Notes: generated by a model not told the origin, from the letters alone. Counted from the stretch's first letter, positions 45,857 through 58,639 are shown. The stretch: DNA of 64,000 nt from Oxytricha trifallax (GCA_000711775.1 ARYC01000613.1:62001-126000), one strand, 5' to 3'. Numbers and translations are program-made.

Positions 45857-48614
45857 GGGTGTTGACGTCCGTGCCTCCCAGCACCGTCAGGGCCTCCCAG
45901 TATCGTCAGGTTCTCCCAAAGGGCTTCATGGCCTCCCAAAAAAAGTCAGGACCTCCCATCAACGTCAGGGCCTCCCACCAACGTCAGGGCCTCCCACATT
46001 TTTTTAACCAATAACACAATGATAATTTTATAGAAATTTTAGAATTAAAAATTTTTTTTCATTATTTTTTCAGTTTCATTAAAAAAAAATTTTTTCCCTA
46101 AAATTTGGGTGAGTGCCCAAATACCAAACAAATAATAGAGAAAAATTACATTTGTGTATTGTTAGTAATTTTCCTCTTTTTACAAATGTATTAATTGAGG
46201 TTGAATTTATTTCAGACTCTTTTAGGAATTTGGGTAACATGCAGGTGTGTTACAAAGGAGTATAAATTAACTTTTCAACATATTTAAGAAAACAATGTCT
46301 CGTTAAATCTTCTAAACAATATAAATGCATATTTTTATAATTAATAACCTAGGATATTGATTAATGTATACAAAAAGTATATTGCTAAATAAAATATTTA
46401 TCTAATTAAATGATAATTTAACATTTTAACTAATAGTTTATACAAATTATTAAAGAATTAAGGTAAAATAAAATATATTGATATATGAATTTAAACTAAA
46501 TTAAATGGTAATATTGAGGACAACTAACTAAAATTTTTTCATTATTTTAAGAACTAGTATTATGAATTTTTCATTTTCAATAATTTAAAGTATAATATAA
46601 GTTACTTTTTAAACTGTAAACTATCAATTTCTATTTACTGTTTCACTTGAAACTGTAACCGCAATAAACTTTCAATTATTTTGCATATATCTATATTTCC
46701 TATGATATTTTGTCGCTAAAGACAGTTATCTAATCTTTAATAATCATCATTAAAATTGTACAAACTAAAAACCTATATTTCAACTTCCTTAAAAAATACG
46801 CATATATTAATATATGTACCATAAATTTATAAAACTCGGATGTTAATTAATGATAAATATTATTAATATTTAAGAGATAAAAAATAATAAAAAATATTCA
46901 TTAAAAATCGTTAATATAGAAATTTTTGATATATTCACGTTAATTATTTTAGTAATTAGTTAAGTATTTAGATTATTGTTAGTTTTAAAACAAATGATAA
47001 ATGAATATAAACTTAAAATTAATGTATAACAATATAATTTTTAAAATTATAATTACTAGTTTCAGGAAAATATCAAAATTTCCTATGTTAAATTGTTTTA
47101 TTGTAATTGAAGATAGTAACAATTAAATTTTTAAGTGTAATGTGTAAATGTAAGCAAATAAATGAAAAGGTTTAAAGTATAGATATTGTAAAAATACACT
47201 ATTTTTCAAAGGATAAACCTGTGTAAAAAATAACATTATCTATAAGGATCTAAATTAGATATCAATTTTAGAATCTAACGTATTTTAGAAATAATGTTGT
47301 AATTAAAATTTATAAATAATGATATCACTATTCTAAATATTGGGGGGGGGGGTCTAAGTCGGTGCAAAAATTTTTTCAAAATCCTAAGTCGGTGCCAAAT
47401 TTTTTTTCTCAAAAACATCAAAATCCCTAAGTCGGTGCATGATCAATTTTTGACATTATTGATATATTTTATCATCCTACCCCACATAAAAAGTATCATT
47501 ATTAACTAAAATTTATGTCTCAGCATCTGAATCGAACTCCTTCATGAAATTACGATCATAGGACACTTATAATATTATTACAAAAATATTTTTTTTCTCT
47601 GTAGCAGATATTTGTTTAAGTTAAATAATAAAATATTATTTCATATTTTAATATATAATTAGTCAGTAAGCAACAAAATTGGGGATTAAAAACATTTTAA
47701 TTATTCGCTAAACTAAATGTAGTCTGATATTGAAATTTCGTACACATTGATTAGTGTATTAAAAAAATAATTAATTGAGTCTATGGTTTTTATATTAATT
47801 TCAGACTACATTTAGTTTAACGAATAATTAAAATGTTTTTAATCCCCAATTTTGTTGCTTACTGACTAATTATATATTAAAATATGAAATAATATTTTAT
47901 TATTTTACTTAAACAAATATCTGCTCACAGAGAAAAAATATTTTTGTAATAATATTATAAGTGTCCTATGATCGAAATTTAATGAAGGAGTTCGATTCAG
48001 AAGCTGAGACATAAATTTTAGTTAATAATGATACTTTTTATGTGGGGTAGGATGATAAAATATATCAATAATGTCAAAAATTGATCATGCACCGACTTAG
48101 GGATTTTGATGTTTTTGAGAAAAAAAATTTTGCACCGACTTAGGATTTTGAAAAAATTTTTGCACCGACTTAGACCCCCCCCCCCCTAAATATTGATCAT
48201 ACTTGCGATATGATTTTGAGTTCTTAAAAATAAAATTTAATAGAATATTAAAGAAATTTTGATCATTCTAAAAAATGAGAATAATTTATTAATAAAATAG
48301 ATTTTTGAAAAGTTAACTTTTGAAAAATAATACTAAAATTATATTAGTGTCTTTTTAAGTTTGTATTTAAAAAGTAATTTTTATTTAAAAATTAGTATAA
48401 TTTGAACTAAACTAAAGTTTAATTGAATTATATAAAAAGACTTTAATATCTTTATTATATTAACTTTTGGGAGGCCATGATGCTTCTGGGAGGTCCTGAC
48501 TTTTGCTGGGAGGCCCTGACGTTGCTGGGAGGCACGGCCGTCACCCCCTCTCTGGGAGGCCCTGACGTTGGTGGGAGGCCCTGACGGTGCTGGGAGGCAC
48601 GGACGTCAACACCC
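45857..48614. mobile_element. 2758-bp foldback element, GC-rich iterated arms, 8-bp target duplication TAAAATTA
   Basis: Ends are inverted: GGGTGTTGACGTCC at 45857 and its complement ending at 48614. Both arms (45857-~45997, ~48470-48614) consist of repeated units of the type CGTCAGGGCCTCCCA, about seven copies on the left and six on the right, several diverged. TAAAATTA flanks both sides (45849-45856, 48615-48622). The interior is AT-rich and has no recognised ORF. A second foldback element is inserted at 47342-48186. Without it and its duplication the host element is about 1905 bp. No transposase seen, so it is non-autonomous. Confidence 0.88.
47342..48186. mobile_element. 845-bp nested foldback element, long palindrome, 8-bp target duplication TAAATATT
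   Basis: Starts with a G-run (47342-47352) and ends with a C-run (48174-48186). Each arm begins with three copies of CTAAGTCGGTGCA (third followed by TGATCA) and continues as nearly perfect complement for about 390 bp, so only ~65 bp (47735-47800) remain as loop. TAAATATT is duplicated at 47334-47341 and 48187-48194. No ORF. Confidence 0.92.
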
Positions 48615-48728
48615 TAAAATTATTTCATTAAATGGGGAAAAAATAAATTTCTATAACAATCTTTATTAAACTCCCAAACTTTTGATCATAAAAATTTCTA
48701 TTTATTTTATGTTTTCAGAACTATAAAA

Positions 48729-50429
48729 TCATTCCTATCTAGCTATATTTAAAGCTAAAAAATTGCTTTAATTACCTCCTGTCTTACTATTAACCATTAT
48801 TTAAGAACTTTTCTCTCCTCTAAAAACGCTTAGCCCTTCATTATTTACAGATGAATTTTGCTTGAAAAAGTTGGGCAATATTCTCAGCTTTCTATTGAAT
48901 TTATGCAAAATTGACTAATTTTAGTTGCCTCTTAACGACCCATTAATCTGCTATTCTTACTATTTAATTATTTTGTAGTCTGCTAAGTATAGTAAAATAT
49001 CATGTAGTATCTCTGGGTAGCCATCTCTTTCAAATTTTAAGTTAATAAACTCAGATAAAATGAGATATTCTTTCTCATCTGTGGTTGTTTTTAGAAGACT
49101 TGTGAAATTATCAAACATGTTTTCTAAGTCAAAGCTTTTAATCTTTTTCTTATCTTAAGTGAAATAAGTGTCTGACACATTGTCATAAAGAGTTGATGAT
49201 TAAGTATTCTATAATTCTTGGTTGTTATTGTAGCCTAATAAGTTGTATGTATTATTATCTACAGTGTTATACTGAGTGCTATAAAAGTCAGATTGCTTTA
49301 ATGACGACCCATCACTTATAAAGCTACTGATATAGTTATTAGAGTCTTTCAACAACGAGTTTTATTCATTTTTTTGTTTTACTGAATTAGCTACAAAATA
49401 AACAAAGTCTTGTCTTTACTGAGTATTTTTGATTCTGCTTAGGGATGTCTTAGAGTCAGAGTTTGAACTATTAACATAAAATGAAGTTTAGTTTTGCTAG
49501 GTGTCTATAGGTTGAACTTTATTCTTCTTCATAGTTACTTAAGATCTGAAATCGAATTAATTTTTAGATAAGGGTTTAAGGGGTGTACCCATGTTTTCGT
49601 AAGGATTCTAAACTTTTGTGAGAAATGACTATCCTTGGAATTCATACTTAACTTTTTCTGGGCTTGAATTTTAACTGCTAAGAGCACTGCCATATTTTGA
49701 ACTTTTTATGGAAATGCCATTCATGAGTTGCAACCTTTGAATACCTAGGTTTTGCTACCATCAGTTTAACTTCTCTAATGAGAGAGCTCTCTTTTTCATC
49801 GAATCTTTAGAATTTTAAATTTCCAAATCTTCCCTTTTTATTTTGTCCATTATTATTCTTGTAATAAAAGCAATTTCATTCTTTATGAAGAAATCATCTT
49901 CTGTTAGCAATTTTAGGGATTTGAACAAACTAATTAAAAAATACCTCATTGGTATCAGCTTTTTTTTTAATTTAACATACTTTAATTGTTAAACAAATCA
50001 ACCAAACATATTTTCCCATCAGTGTTGTGATCATATAAATCAAAGCAAAATTTGAGTTTAGTTTACATGTCACTCCATAGAAATTTATTCAACTTTTCAA
50101 GATAATTTGGCAATCTCATTGCATTATTGAAGTTAAAATACTGAATTATAATAAATAAATTCATTTAGCTCCTTTTTTAAAATGAGATGTAAATTTACTT
50201 ATATCTTATCAGCAATGTTGGAATCGTATCTTTAAAGCAAGAAACTTCTAAGATTTTCAATGTGCAGAAGTGGATTTCTATATTTTTGCTCTTCTGGTCT
50301 GCACATGTTTTTAAATATTGTCTCTAACTCAGGGGTGTCTTCTAGACTTCCATTGGTGTATCTGATTGGTGGAAGCCTTTTTAGAAGTTTATTTTGTTAA
50401 TTAGCCTGAATAGCTTGAAGTTTTAGCAT
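48729..50429 (-). CDS. EF-hand protein with disordered C-terminal part
   Basis: Minus strand; ATG 50429-50427 opens MLKLQAIQANQQNKLL, then ETIFKNMCRPEEQKYRNPLL and, after an IES, RLPNYLEKLNKFLWSDM, KLKFCFDLYDHNTDGKICLVD. Codons at 50032-49997 encode a canonical EF-hand loop (D-x-N-x-D-G-x-I-x-x-x-D), predicting one Ca2+ site. Later blocks: about 49870-49600, 49550-48980 (including ENMFDNFTSLL and EYLILSEFINLKFERDGYPE), and 48950-48729 ending at TGA 48731-48729. Most IES boundaries are unresolved, so the exact length is unknown. The arrangement, a Ca2+ hand followed by low-complexity sequence, resembles many ciliate cytoskeletal proteins but I name no family. Confidence 0.72.
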
Positions 50430-51179
50430 TGGACTTTAGTTATTCAAGTAATTTATATTTTAGATAATTTTTAAGAGTGCTTAAAATTAACATTTTAATA
50501 GAAGTTAAATATGAAGTTATTCAGGTTATTTTGATTGACATTAGGTTTATTTTAACCACTAATATTTTATTATTCAGATTTGAATACCAGAACATCATTT
50601 AAACCATTTTACAAATTTCCAATTAATTTTGGCTTCATCAAAGGGGATACATCCAAATTTCAAGTATTTTAGTTCAATATAATACTGGATTTTTATTGTT
50701 TTAATATGTTCAAGGATAAATTTGTATAAAATTATATCGATTATAGATAAAATTTATGATACTTAATTTTAAAAATCAAAATGTAATAAAATTTATTTTT
50801 AAAATTTCTATTGCTTTTATTCTTTTCAGGAGCGTCTGAATTTCCTAAGGGGGATGAGTTTTTAATAAGAATTGGATTCATTTTACAATAAATAATTAAA
50901 TATTATGTATTTGATGCGTTAAGATATAATTTAATTCTAAAACTGATTTTTCATCTAAACAACATAATATGTAGAAACAATGTATTGATGAGATTTTTAT
51001 AGGAAAAAGAAAATTTAAAATTAACTAAATCTTAGAGTAAACTATATTAATAACTTAAGTTTTATATTTAGCTTATATATAAATAATCAATCCATAAGAA
51101 CAGTGTTCGCTCTTGGACTTTGAATAATTAATTAAAATTAGTGTTTTATTATATATTATTTATTTAAAATATATAGCAA

Positions 51180-54050
51180 TTTAACTTTAGTTGTTATTGT
51201 TATTGTGATTGGAAATGAAATTTTAATTCCTTAATTAATTGTTTCCTTCCATGTTTTTACTACGATATATTTATTGATTGTAATTATTGTTATTGTGACT
51301 TCCTCCGCTCACATCGTTAATGTCTATTTTCAAAGTTAAGTTAACGTTAATTGGTGTTTATCCTAAAGTTTTAATAAAGATAAAATTCAAATGTAAATGA
51401 TCATTATACTTTTGCATGACTTTGAGAAATTAATATTTTATCTCTAAAGTCGGAATGCCGTTTTTAATTTTATTGAAACCGACTTGAGTCATATTGGCTC
51501 CAGACACAGGCACAGGAATATTACTGTTAAATACGAAATTCTATTTGAGATTATTCACATTCCCAAATTGTAGGTTAGTTCCCAATTAATTAAATAGGAA
51601 TTATGCTATATTATATAAACATGTATTTAATTCCACCTCCTTAAGTCTAGTTAGCTCCTGAGATGGATCCAAGATGCATAGGTTACCTTTATTAAGAATT
51701 ATAGACACCCCCTCTCGACCTAAGACTTTCCTACTTACTTGCTCTAGCTTGTCTAATTTGGATTTACTCTTAGATTTACTTTTGTAATCTAGCAGTGTCT
51801 ACTGAGGTATTCAACTTTTAAACTTGCTGTTGAGAAGGAGGTGCCATGCGTTATGGATTGAAATTGATCTAGGTTTATTCCAAAGCTATGTTTGATAAAT
51901 TCATTTGAGATTGGTCAAGGGGCTAAGTAATTACCGATTTGAAAATTTTACGCTTGGAAGAGGGAATGTATTGCTAAGTCATGTTTACTTAAGCATTTGG
52001 CTGATTAGCTACCAATAAGCTATTGTTTTGAATTTACTTTTTCTAAGGGTTATAAATCGCTGCACTGATGTTTGAGTTATTCATTTGTTAGTTCTTTAGC
52101 TTATTCTTCTTAAATTTAATTGCATCTCTAGGTGTAAAGTACATAAAGGGGATATCGTAATTTGATGTGAAGCCTCCATACTAAGTTGATGCTATTAAGT
52201 TTTACTAAGCTTGCTAGTTAGATGTGGTATTTAAAGGTTTCTTATATTAATTAGGTGCTTATAATCCACCAGTGACAGAAGGGAGCATTTCATAGTCAGA
52301 GCTTTAATTGTTTTACTGAGCAGCAGTTTACTTCCTGTTTTAAAGCTACCTTCGCTAACTCATGTCAATTATTGGCTATCCAGTGCTACTCATTTAAAAT
52401 GAGTGATTTTGATTCGAGTTATCCTAGGCTCTTTATTAATTTTAAAAGTATGTGTGAGGAGATGGCGATTGGTCTTATCTGTTCTATCCATTTTAATTTT
52501 ATAATATGCTTGTTGGATAACGCTAGGGTGCAGAATTTAGAAGCTATTTATTGATGTTTTATGGCTCTTAAGACCTTAATCTCTACTAAATTTAAGTTTT
52601 CGCATTGACATATTCTTATTAAACGCCTGGTAATTAGCCAGCAGTGTAATTATTAGTCTATGTTAAATCTTAACTAAACTAACCATAGTGAGTTCTATTT
52701 ATAACTGATTGATTTGACTGACTGCTACTTCTTATGTGTGATCTAAACAACTAATTCTACTATTTCTATTGTTCTTCAATAAACTTCTGAGGATTGTAAG
52801 TTGTTATGTCTGCTATACTTTTTCCTCCAGACCTTAAATGCTTTTTTAAAAGGAGGTAATAAGTTGTAGTTTGCTGGTTATGTCTATTTCCTTCAACGAA
52901 TTTCTTGGACTGTTCAATGTCAAAGTTATACTCTTCAAGTTATTTAACAATGTCATTATCAACAGGTATAGGATGCTAACCAACAATGATACCTCCATAG
53001 TCTTTCACATTAACGATACTATACCAAGGGTGCTTACGAATATCATCAATTTTTATCCTGGTGGTTGGGTCAGTGTTCAATATTTTCTAAGTTAGTTCTC
53101 TGCAATCTGAGCTGACAAATTAAGGGATGGTATAGTCAGCATTTAAGATTTTCTTATAAAGCAAGTTAGTGTTGGGATCTTCAAAGGGCAAATATCCACA
53201 AACCATTGCAAAAAGAATGACTCCGCAACTCCAAATATCACTCATTAATCCATTATACTTTTTACCAGCTATCATTTCTGGAGCAGCATAACAAGGACTT
53301 CCACATGCAGTTTTCAATAATTCACTTCCCTTATAAGTATTGCTGAGTCCAAAATCTACAATTTTAATGTTATTATGTTCATCCATTAGCAAGTTTTCTG
53401 GCTTCAGATCTCTGTGACAAATCCCTAATTTGTGTAGATACTCTATTCCTGAAATTATTTGGTGAAGAAAACGTGAAGCTTCTTTTTCTCTTAAACGTTT
53501 TCTGTGAACAATATGCTCGAAAAGCTCCCCACCTCTTGCATATTCCATCATTAAATACAGCTCTTTACTTGTCTTTAAATAAATACATTATAAAGTATGT
53601 CTCAATAATTTCATATAACTGTACAACATGGGGATGTCTGACAATTTTAAGAATATGAATCTCTCTGGCTACTCTCTCAACATCGCTTACATCGGCTATT
53701 TTATCTTTTTCTAAGATTTTCACAGCTACTTTCTCACCTGTTAAAATATGCGTGCCTACCTTTACTTTACCAAAAGTACCCTTTCCCAAGTCCCTGCCTT
53801 AAATATATATAAAAATATAACCATCTATTTTAATATATTTTATAGAATCCCTTATAATATAAATTAAATTATTATCTCTTTTATTTAATGCCTAAAGTAT
53901 AGTTTCCGATAGTCAGAGGCTTCTTTTCTTAATTACTTGATTATTCCAAAAATTTTAATTTTTACAAAGCAAATCTAACTATAAAAATTTCATCTTTCTT
54001 AATTATACAATATTAATTGGAACCATTTTGATTGTTATTAGAATTGCTTT
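51180..54050 (-). CDS. SNF1/AMPK-type protein kinase with long Q-rich insert
   Basis: Energy-sensing kinase family. Motifs from the N-terminus: [85 protein letters not shown], the activation loop LLKTACGSPCYAAPEM (conserved Thr before CGSP), SDIWSCGVILFAM and RIKIDDIRKHPW. A UBA-like autoinhibitory region follows (DNDIVKQLEEYNFDIEQSKK). One uninterrupted MDS runs from 53573 to about 51640 and encodes ~420 Q/N/S-rich residues after the kinase. The last MDS (~51560-51180) has LEIKYQFLKVMQKYNDHLHL and VNLTLKIDIND, possibly a KA1-like adenylate-sensor fold. Resolved 5' IESs: 53574-53600 and 53800-53893. The start codon (beyond ~53950) and the exact stop are not resolved. Confidence 0.88.
53574..53600 (-). 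other. 27-bp IES in SNF1-like gene (pointer GACA)
   Basis: Minus-strand GACA at 53600-53597 and 53573-53570; removal joins YEIIET to SKELYLMMEY. Retention would disrupt the kinase N-lobe. Confidence 0.9.
53800..53893 (-). other. 94-bp IES in SNF1-like gene (pointer AGGC)
   Basis: AGGC (minus) at 53893-53890 and 53799-53796; joining gives GNYTLGRDLGKGTFG, the start of the kinase domain. Confidence 0.9.
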
Positions 54051-55078
54051 ATAAATTCTATTATATATTACTAATCTCTTGTGTTTATGATTACTTTTTA
54101 TCAGCTGGTTATTATATTAGTATAGTGTATTAAATTATTATAATTTATTATTTATCACATATAAATTTAATTTATTGAAGGTTAAGGAGATAGAATACTC
54201 ATTTGTGGATTTATAAATATAATTAATAATAATTATATTATTATCTTAGATTTTGAGTTTGATAGATATTGGTGCTATTGTTAAATGGATGAGGTTATTA
54301 GGTTTTAGTGAAGTTAGAATTATCCTATTGATTAATTTTATACTGTTATTATTGTTAAAGCTGCAGTTAATTTGACATTACATAAAATATAGCAAATGAT
54401 AAAGTGCATAGAATAATATGCAATCATTTCTATAAAAGTTTAGTTTGTAATTAATAATTTAGCAATAAATCATTTGTAATATTCAATAAGTATTAATAAT
54501 CTTATTAAAACATAAATTTTTATATTTTTACTAATTCTAATACTTTATAATAAATCAATAAATTAATTAAGAAAGACATTAAATAAATATAATATAAGCT
54601 GAAAATTTTATAATTATCATTAATTTTACTCAATTTATTTCACTATTAATTTTATAAGAATTATATTAGTATATAGTTAATATCAACTCAATTATTGTTT
54701 TTAAAATAAAATTAAAAGAAGCCAATTTCTCTAAATAGAAAGATAGAAAGAAATATAATCTGTTTTTTTAATGGATTATGGTAATTTAGAATATTGCATC
54801 TACAATTAATATGCTATTATTAATATTGTTTAAATATTTTATAATTTATAGTTTTATAATTACATAAATAAATTGTATTTTATATAATTTATTTGGGTAA
54901 TAATTAAAGAGGTTTAATTATATTAAGTGCTATAAAAGTGGTCTCAATATTATAAAACAAGTTGTAATGGTTGATTAAATGTACGCACATACCATTAAAT
55001 AATTTTATATTATTTGTGGATTATTTTTCATTTAATTCATTTTAACTATATTAATTTTTATTATAAAAAATTAATAAA
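54051..55078. other. AT-rich spacer, no gene seen
   Basis: Very AT-rich with no coding-like frame; separates divergent genes. Part may hold the unresolved 5' MDS of the SNF1-like gene. Confidence 0.5.
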
Positions 55079-57102
55079 ATGTTTGAAAATATTAAAATCA
55101 TAAAAAATAAAATAAATGATACCTAAAAAGGAAATTTATTATTAGAATAAAAACCAATAGCGTAAATGGAATAAAAATATGTGAATTAACTAAATTAAGA
55201 AATCATTGACGAGGTAGCAGATGAAGATATAGACGAAAACGTTAAATATTGTTTAGTTGTGAAGTATTTTGTGGAAAAAATTATCAATAATTGTAATAAA
55301 ATGTGTTGCTATAAAATAAATTAGTATATTTTATTTTTCTTTTATGGAAAAAATAAAAAATAAGAAAAGTTTCATATTAGAAATAGATAAATTGGAATTT
55401 TGTATAAATTATGAAATCTCAATTTCAATTATTAATATAAATTATACTAATAAGAGGTTCCTGAATTTTAACATACTAATATATTTAATATTTATTTTTA
55501 ATTTATAATGTTATTATTATTTTAATAATAATGCTAATTGATAAGATTTAAGCAGGAAAATTATTGTACGATATTTTAGTTAAAACTTTATATTTATATA
55601 AACCCTGTTAATTGGATATCGAAATTAATTCGCTCCATTTTTCACAATCAGCTTTGGACTTTTTATATATAAAGATCAATAATTTAGATTTATTAAAATC
55701 AAGATTTATATCGAAGTATCTAAAGAAGTATCGTAAATCTTTGCGATCTTAATTTCAATCAATTAAATTAAATAGTATAATTCGAATGTAGGAGTAAAAT
55801 AAAAAAAGAAGAAAAACCCTTTACTCAAATCAAAGGGCAGCTTAGATTAAGAGAGTTTAGTAAGGTTACTATCTTTTAATGGTGATCTGAGCAGTTTCTA
55901 CAGTTCCAAGATTACCAACAAGTAAATCATTAAATTGTATATATTAATATAATTGATCAGACAAAGTATTTTTTAATTTTCGAAAGAATGTTCTTAAAAA
56001 TAAAGTTTGTAATAGTTTATATATTTAAGATAATAGAAAGTTTATGAAAAACATTATTTTTATTAAACAAGCCTATTTACCAGACAACAGTATTCAAATC
56101 CAATAATTAAGCTTAATTTGAATAAAACATTTTTAATTAAATCATAAAAACTTTATTAAAAATATTTAGCTTATAGCTTGGGAGGCATACAAAATGGACT
56201 ATCGAAAACATTAAATGCCAAGGGTTTAATCGAAGAGAACAATTTAAAAAATGCATAATAATTGTTTTCATTTCATGAAAATCTAGACTTCGAAAGTAGC
56301 CTTCTTTAGAATAACAACAATAAAAATTATTTTAAAATTAAATTCATAAAATGATCTGATTATGGTGATTTTTCAATATGAAATTAAATGTTTATTGAAA
56401 GTAAATCTTATAATAAATCACTTAAAAGCAGCAAATGTTTTTAATTTAAACAACAATAAAATTAAGGAAGATTTCGAAGCATCAAGTGAAATATTTGGGA
56501 GAAGCAAAAGCAATCCGGTATAACTACCCCTCTTAAAATTCCAATTTTCCTCAAAGGAACAGGACAATATATCTTCCCAAAATATTTATTAAATAATCTA
56601 TGTGCTTTATTGCTTCATAATGTTTAATTACTTTTAAATATTCAGGATCATTAAAATCAATCTGATAAACTATAATTATATTTCAAAATGATTCCCCTCC
56701 TACCCAATTGTAGTGGCATGTTAGCATTAGCTAGATGCTTGAACTGTTCTCCTCGTACCTACAGGGGAGGGTTGACTGACAGTATTTAATGTCCTAAGAA
56801 TAAAGTAAATATCTAATAACTATCTGGCTGGCAAAGCCCCAGTATTAATTTCCAATAAGCTTTAAATAATATTAATATTTCAAAATATCGAAATTGCTCT
56901 ATTATTTAAAAAAATTAGATTTATTAGTAGCTCTGTAAGCCCTGATAAGCGGTATTTCCTATAGTTCCGCGATTAAAATTAGGATGAAATAAGTTCTTAA
57001 AAATCACTCCCTAACAAAAATTAAAACCAATAATATTATTATATAAATTATTAAGGCTAAATAGATAATATTAAGTTCTTATATTTATAGAAATTTAGTT
57101 GA
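55079..57102 (+). CDS. Unknown low-complexity protein, several MDSs
   Basis: ATG 55079 opens MFENIKIIKNKINDTQKGN, continuing through NQEIIDEVADEDIDENVKY. Later coding-like blocks: about 55660-55920 (SKGSLDQESLVRLLSFNG), 56160-56330 (LSKTLNAKGLIEENNLKN), 56430-56590 (EDFEASSEIFGRSKSN), 56700-56860 (CSGMLALARCLNCSPRTYRGG, several Cys) and 56925-57102 ending at TGA 57100-57102. TAA/TAG act as Gln throughout. No domain recognised; IES junctions were not resolved. The gene ends 366 bp before the TBE transposon, which therefore did not interrupt it. Confidence 0.62.
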
Positions 57103-57468
57103 TAATATGTCAATAAATACATTTATAAATTCATTAAAACAATAGAGATATCTTCAAAATTCAATATTATTAATTTTTTTAAAACTTTTTTTAAAAAATT
57201 AACATATTTATATTTACCTTCTTTCATGATCTTTCTATATTATTGGTTTTAAGAAGGAAATTTTAGTGAGTTAATTATATATATATATATATATAATATA
57301 TATATAAATTAATTTTAATTTTTCCTATAATAAAATGATATATTATTTTTATTTAGAATTTTATAGTTACCATCTACTAACTTGAATATTGTAATAATTT
57401 AACTTATTTTGGGAAAAAGATTTAAATTTATAGAAATTTTATATATGTAAATTTCAAATTATTGAATT

Positions 57469-57519
57469 CAAAACCCCAAAACCCCTTAATGAGGTTTATA
57501 AGTGCTTTGATTTGTAGGA
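57469..57519 (+). repeat. TBE left terminal inverted repeat
   Basis: Telomere-like tract followed by TTAATGAGGTTTATAAGTGC; matches the complement of 61490-61540 with one difference (A against G after TTA). Confidence 0.95.
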
Positions 57520-57549
57520 TATAGTTGGGTCTATGGGAGTTAGTAGAGA

Positions 57550-58621
57550 AATTAGGTCAAATTGCAAAATGAGAAATAGAAATTAGCGAATTTAAGGTCT
57601 ATTTATGATGAGAAATATTTAGATTTACTGCTTAAGCTTAGGTATGGTACGTGTATTAATATAGACTAAGCCAAACCTGTAATAAATTATGCTGCTATAG
57701 CAAAGCTCCTGCGCAAGAGTGCCTCAACAGTTAGGTACCATTGCTTGTTGGCTGTTTAGCATTATAATTAAGGCACATGAAAGCATCCTGCAAGAAAATA
57801 AAAGTTCTCACAGCACCATATTGACTACCTCTGCGACTCGATGACTTTAAAGTATTGGGCACACTTTCCACTAGACTAGCGAGCTGTGATGTTTCATCGC
57901 AAGTTTCCTGACATGCGTATCTCTCCTTAAACTATAGCCAACATTTATAGAAGAAATGGCATTACTTTCAAGAAGGTCAACAGAGTAAAGAGAGTAATTG
58001 ATTTTACAGTGCCATTTTATAGTAATAATTTAAACTATATATATGATTAAATGCAGAGAGCTATATAATAACATCAAATTCATACACGCTGATGAAGCTG
58101 TATTCACCTTCAACACCTTTATTAATAAGTCTTGGTATAAGAAGTATGATAATATAGAAATATACGATTAGAAAGTAGTTGTAACCCATGCAATTTTAGC
58201 AGGTATTAGTGAAGACTCTGGCATAGAAAGTTATGTTATTCATCCTCGCTCTATTAAGCGATAGTAGTACATAGAGTTCCTACATAAGCTGAGAGATAAA
58301 TACAACGATTAAGAGATCATCCTATTTGTTGACAATCTCTCAGTTCATAAGACTAAGGAGTCTAAGAAAGCTTATGAAGAGTTAAACATTACTCCTTTAT
58401 ACAATGTTCCTTACAGACCTTAATTTAATGGAATTGAATTCTACTGGAGTTAAATCAAGACATACTACAAGAAACTGCTGCGCCTAATGCATTACTTGCC
58501 TATAGATACAGTAGACTTGATTCAGAGTAGCTGAAAGAGAGTAAGCATAGATAAGACAACAGTTTGTGCGAGAGAAGGAAGAATGAATGTTTATAAATAA
58601 GTTTTAGATTTAAATGAATGA
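57550..58621 (+). pseudogene. TBE DDE transposase (42-kDa type), disrupted
   Basis: IS630/Tc1-like transposase. An HTH-like segment (YAAIAKLLRKSASTVRYHC) near 57690 precedes the catalytic region with FIHADEAVF (first Asp), ILFVDNLSVH (second Asp) and FNGIEFYWS (Glu). Damage: an in-frame TGA at 57777-57779, a one-base frameshift near 58045-58060 between VPFYSNN and LYNNIKFIHADE, and another in-frame TGA at 58532-58534 followed by KRVSIDKTTVC. The frame ends at TGA 58619-58621. No initiating ATG lies in the correct frame near the expected start. Confidence 0.88.
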
Positions 58622-58639
58622 ATAAGTTCACATATTAAA

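Noticed and set aside
53925..54010. TAATTAAGAAA repeat upstream of the SNF1-like gene as a pointer giving an ATG start
   Set aside because: Joining puts the ATG in a different frame from the kinase; another phase may be correct but no start could be shown, so the 5' end is left open.
58045..58060. Frameshift in the TBE transposase as an IES or intron
   Set aside because: No phase-matched direct repeat or GT-AG pair bridges the two frames; a one-base shift fits decay better.
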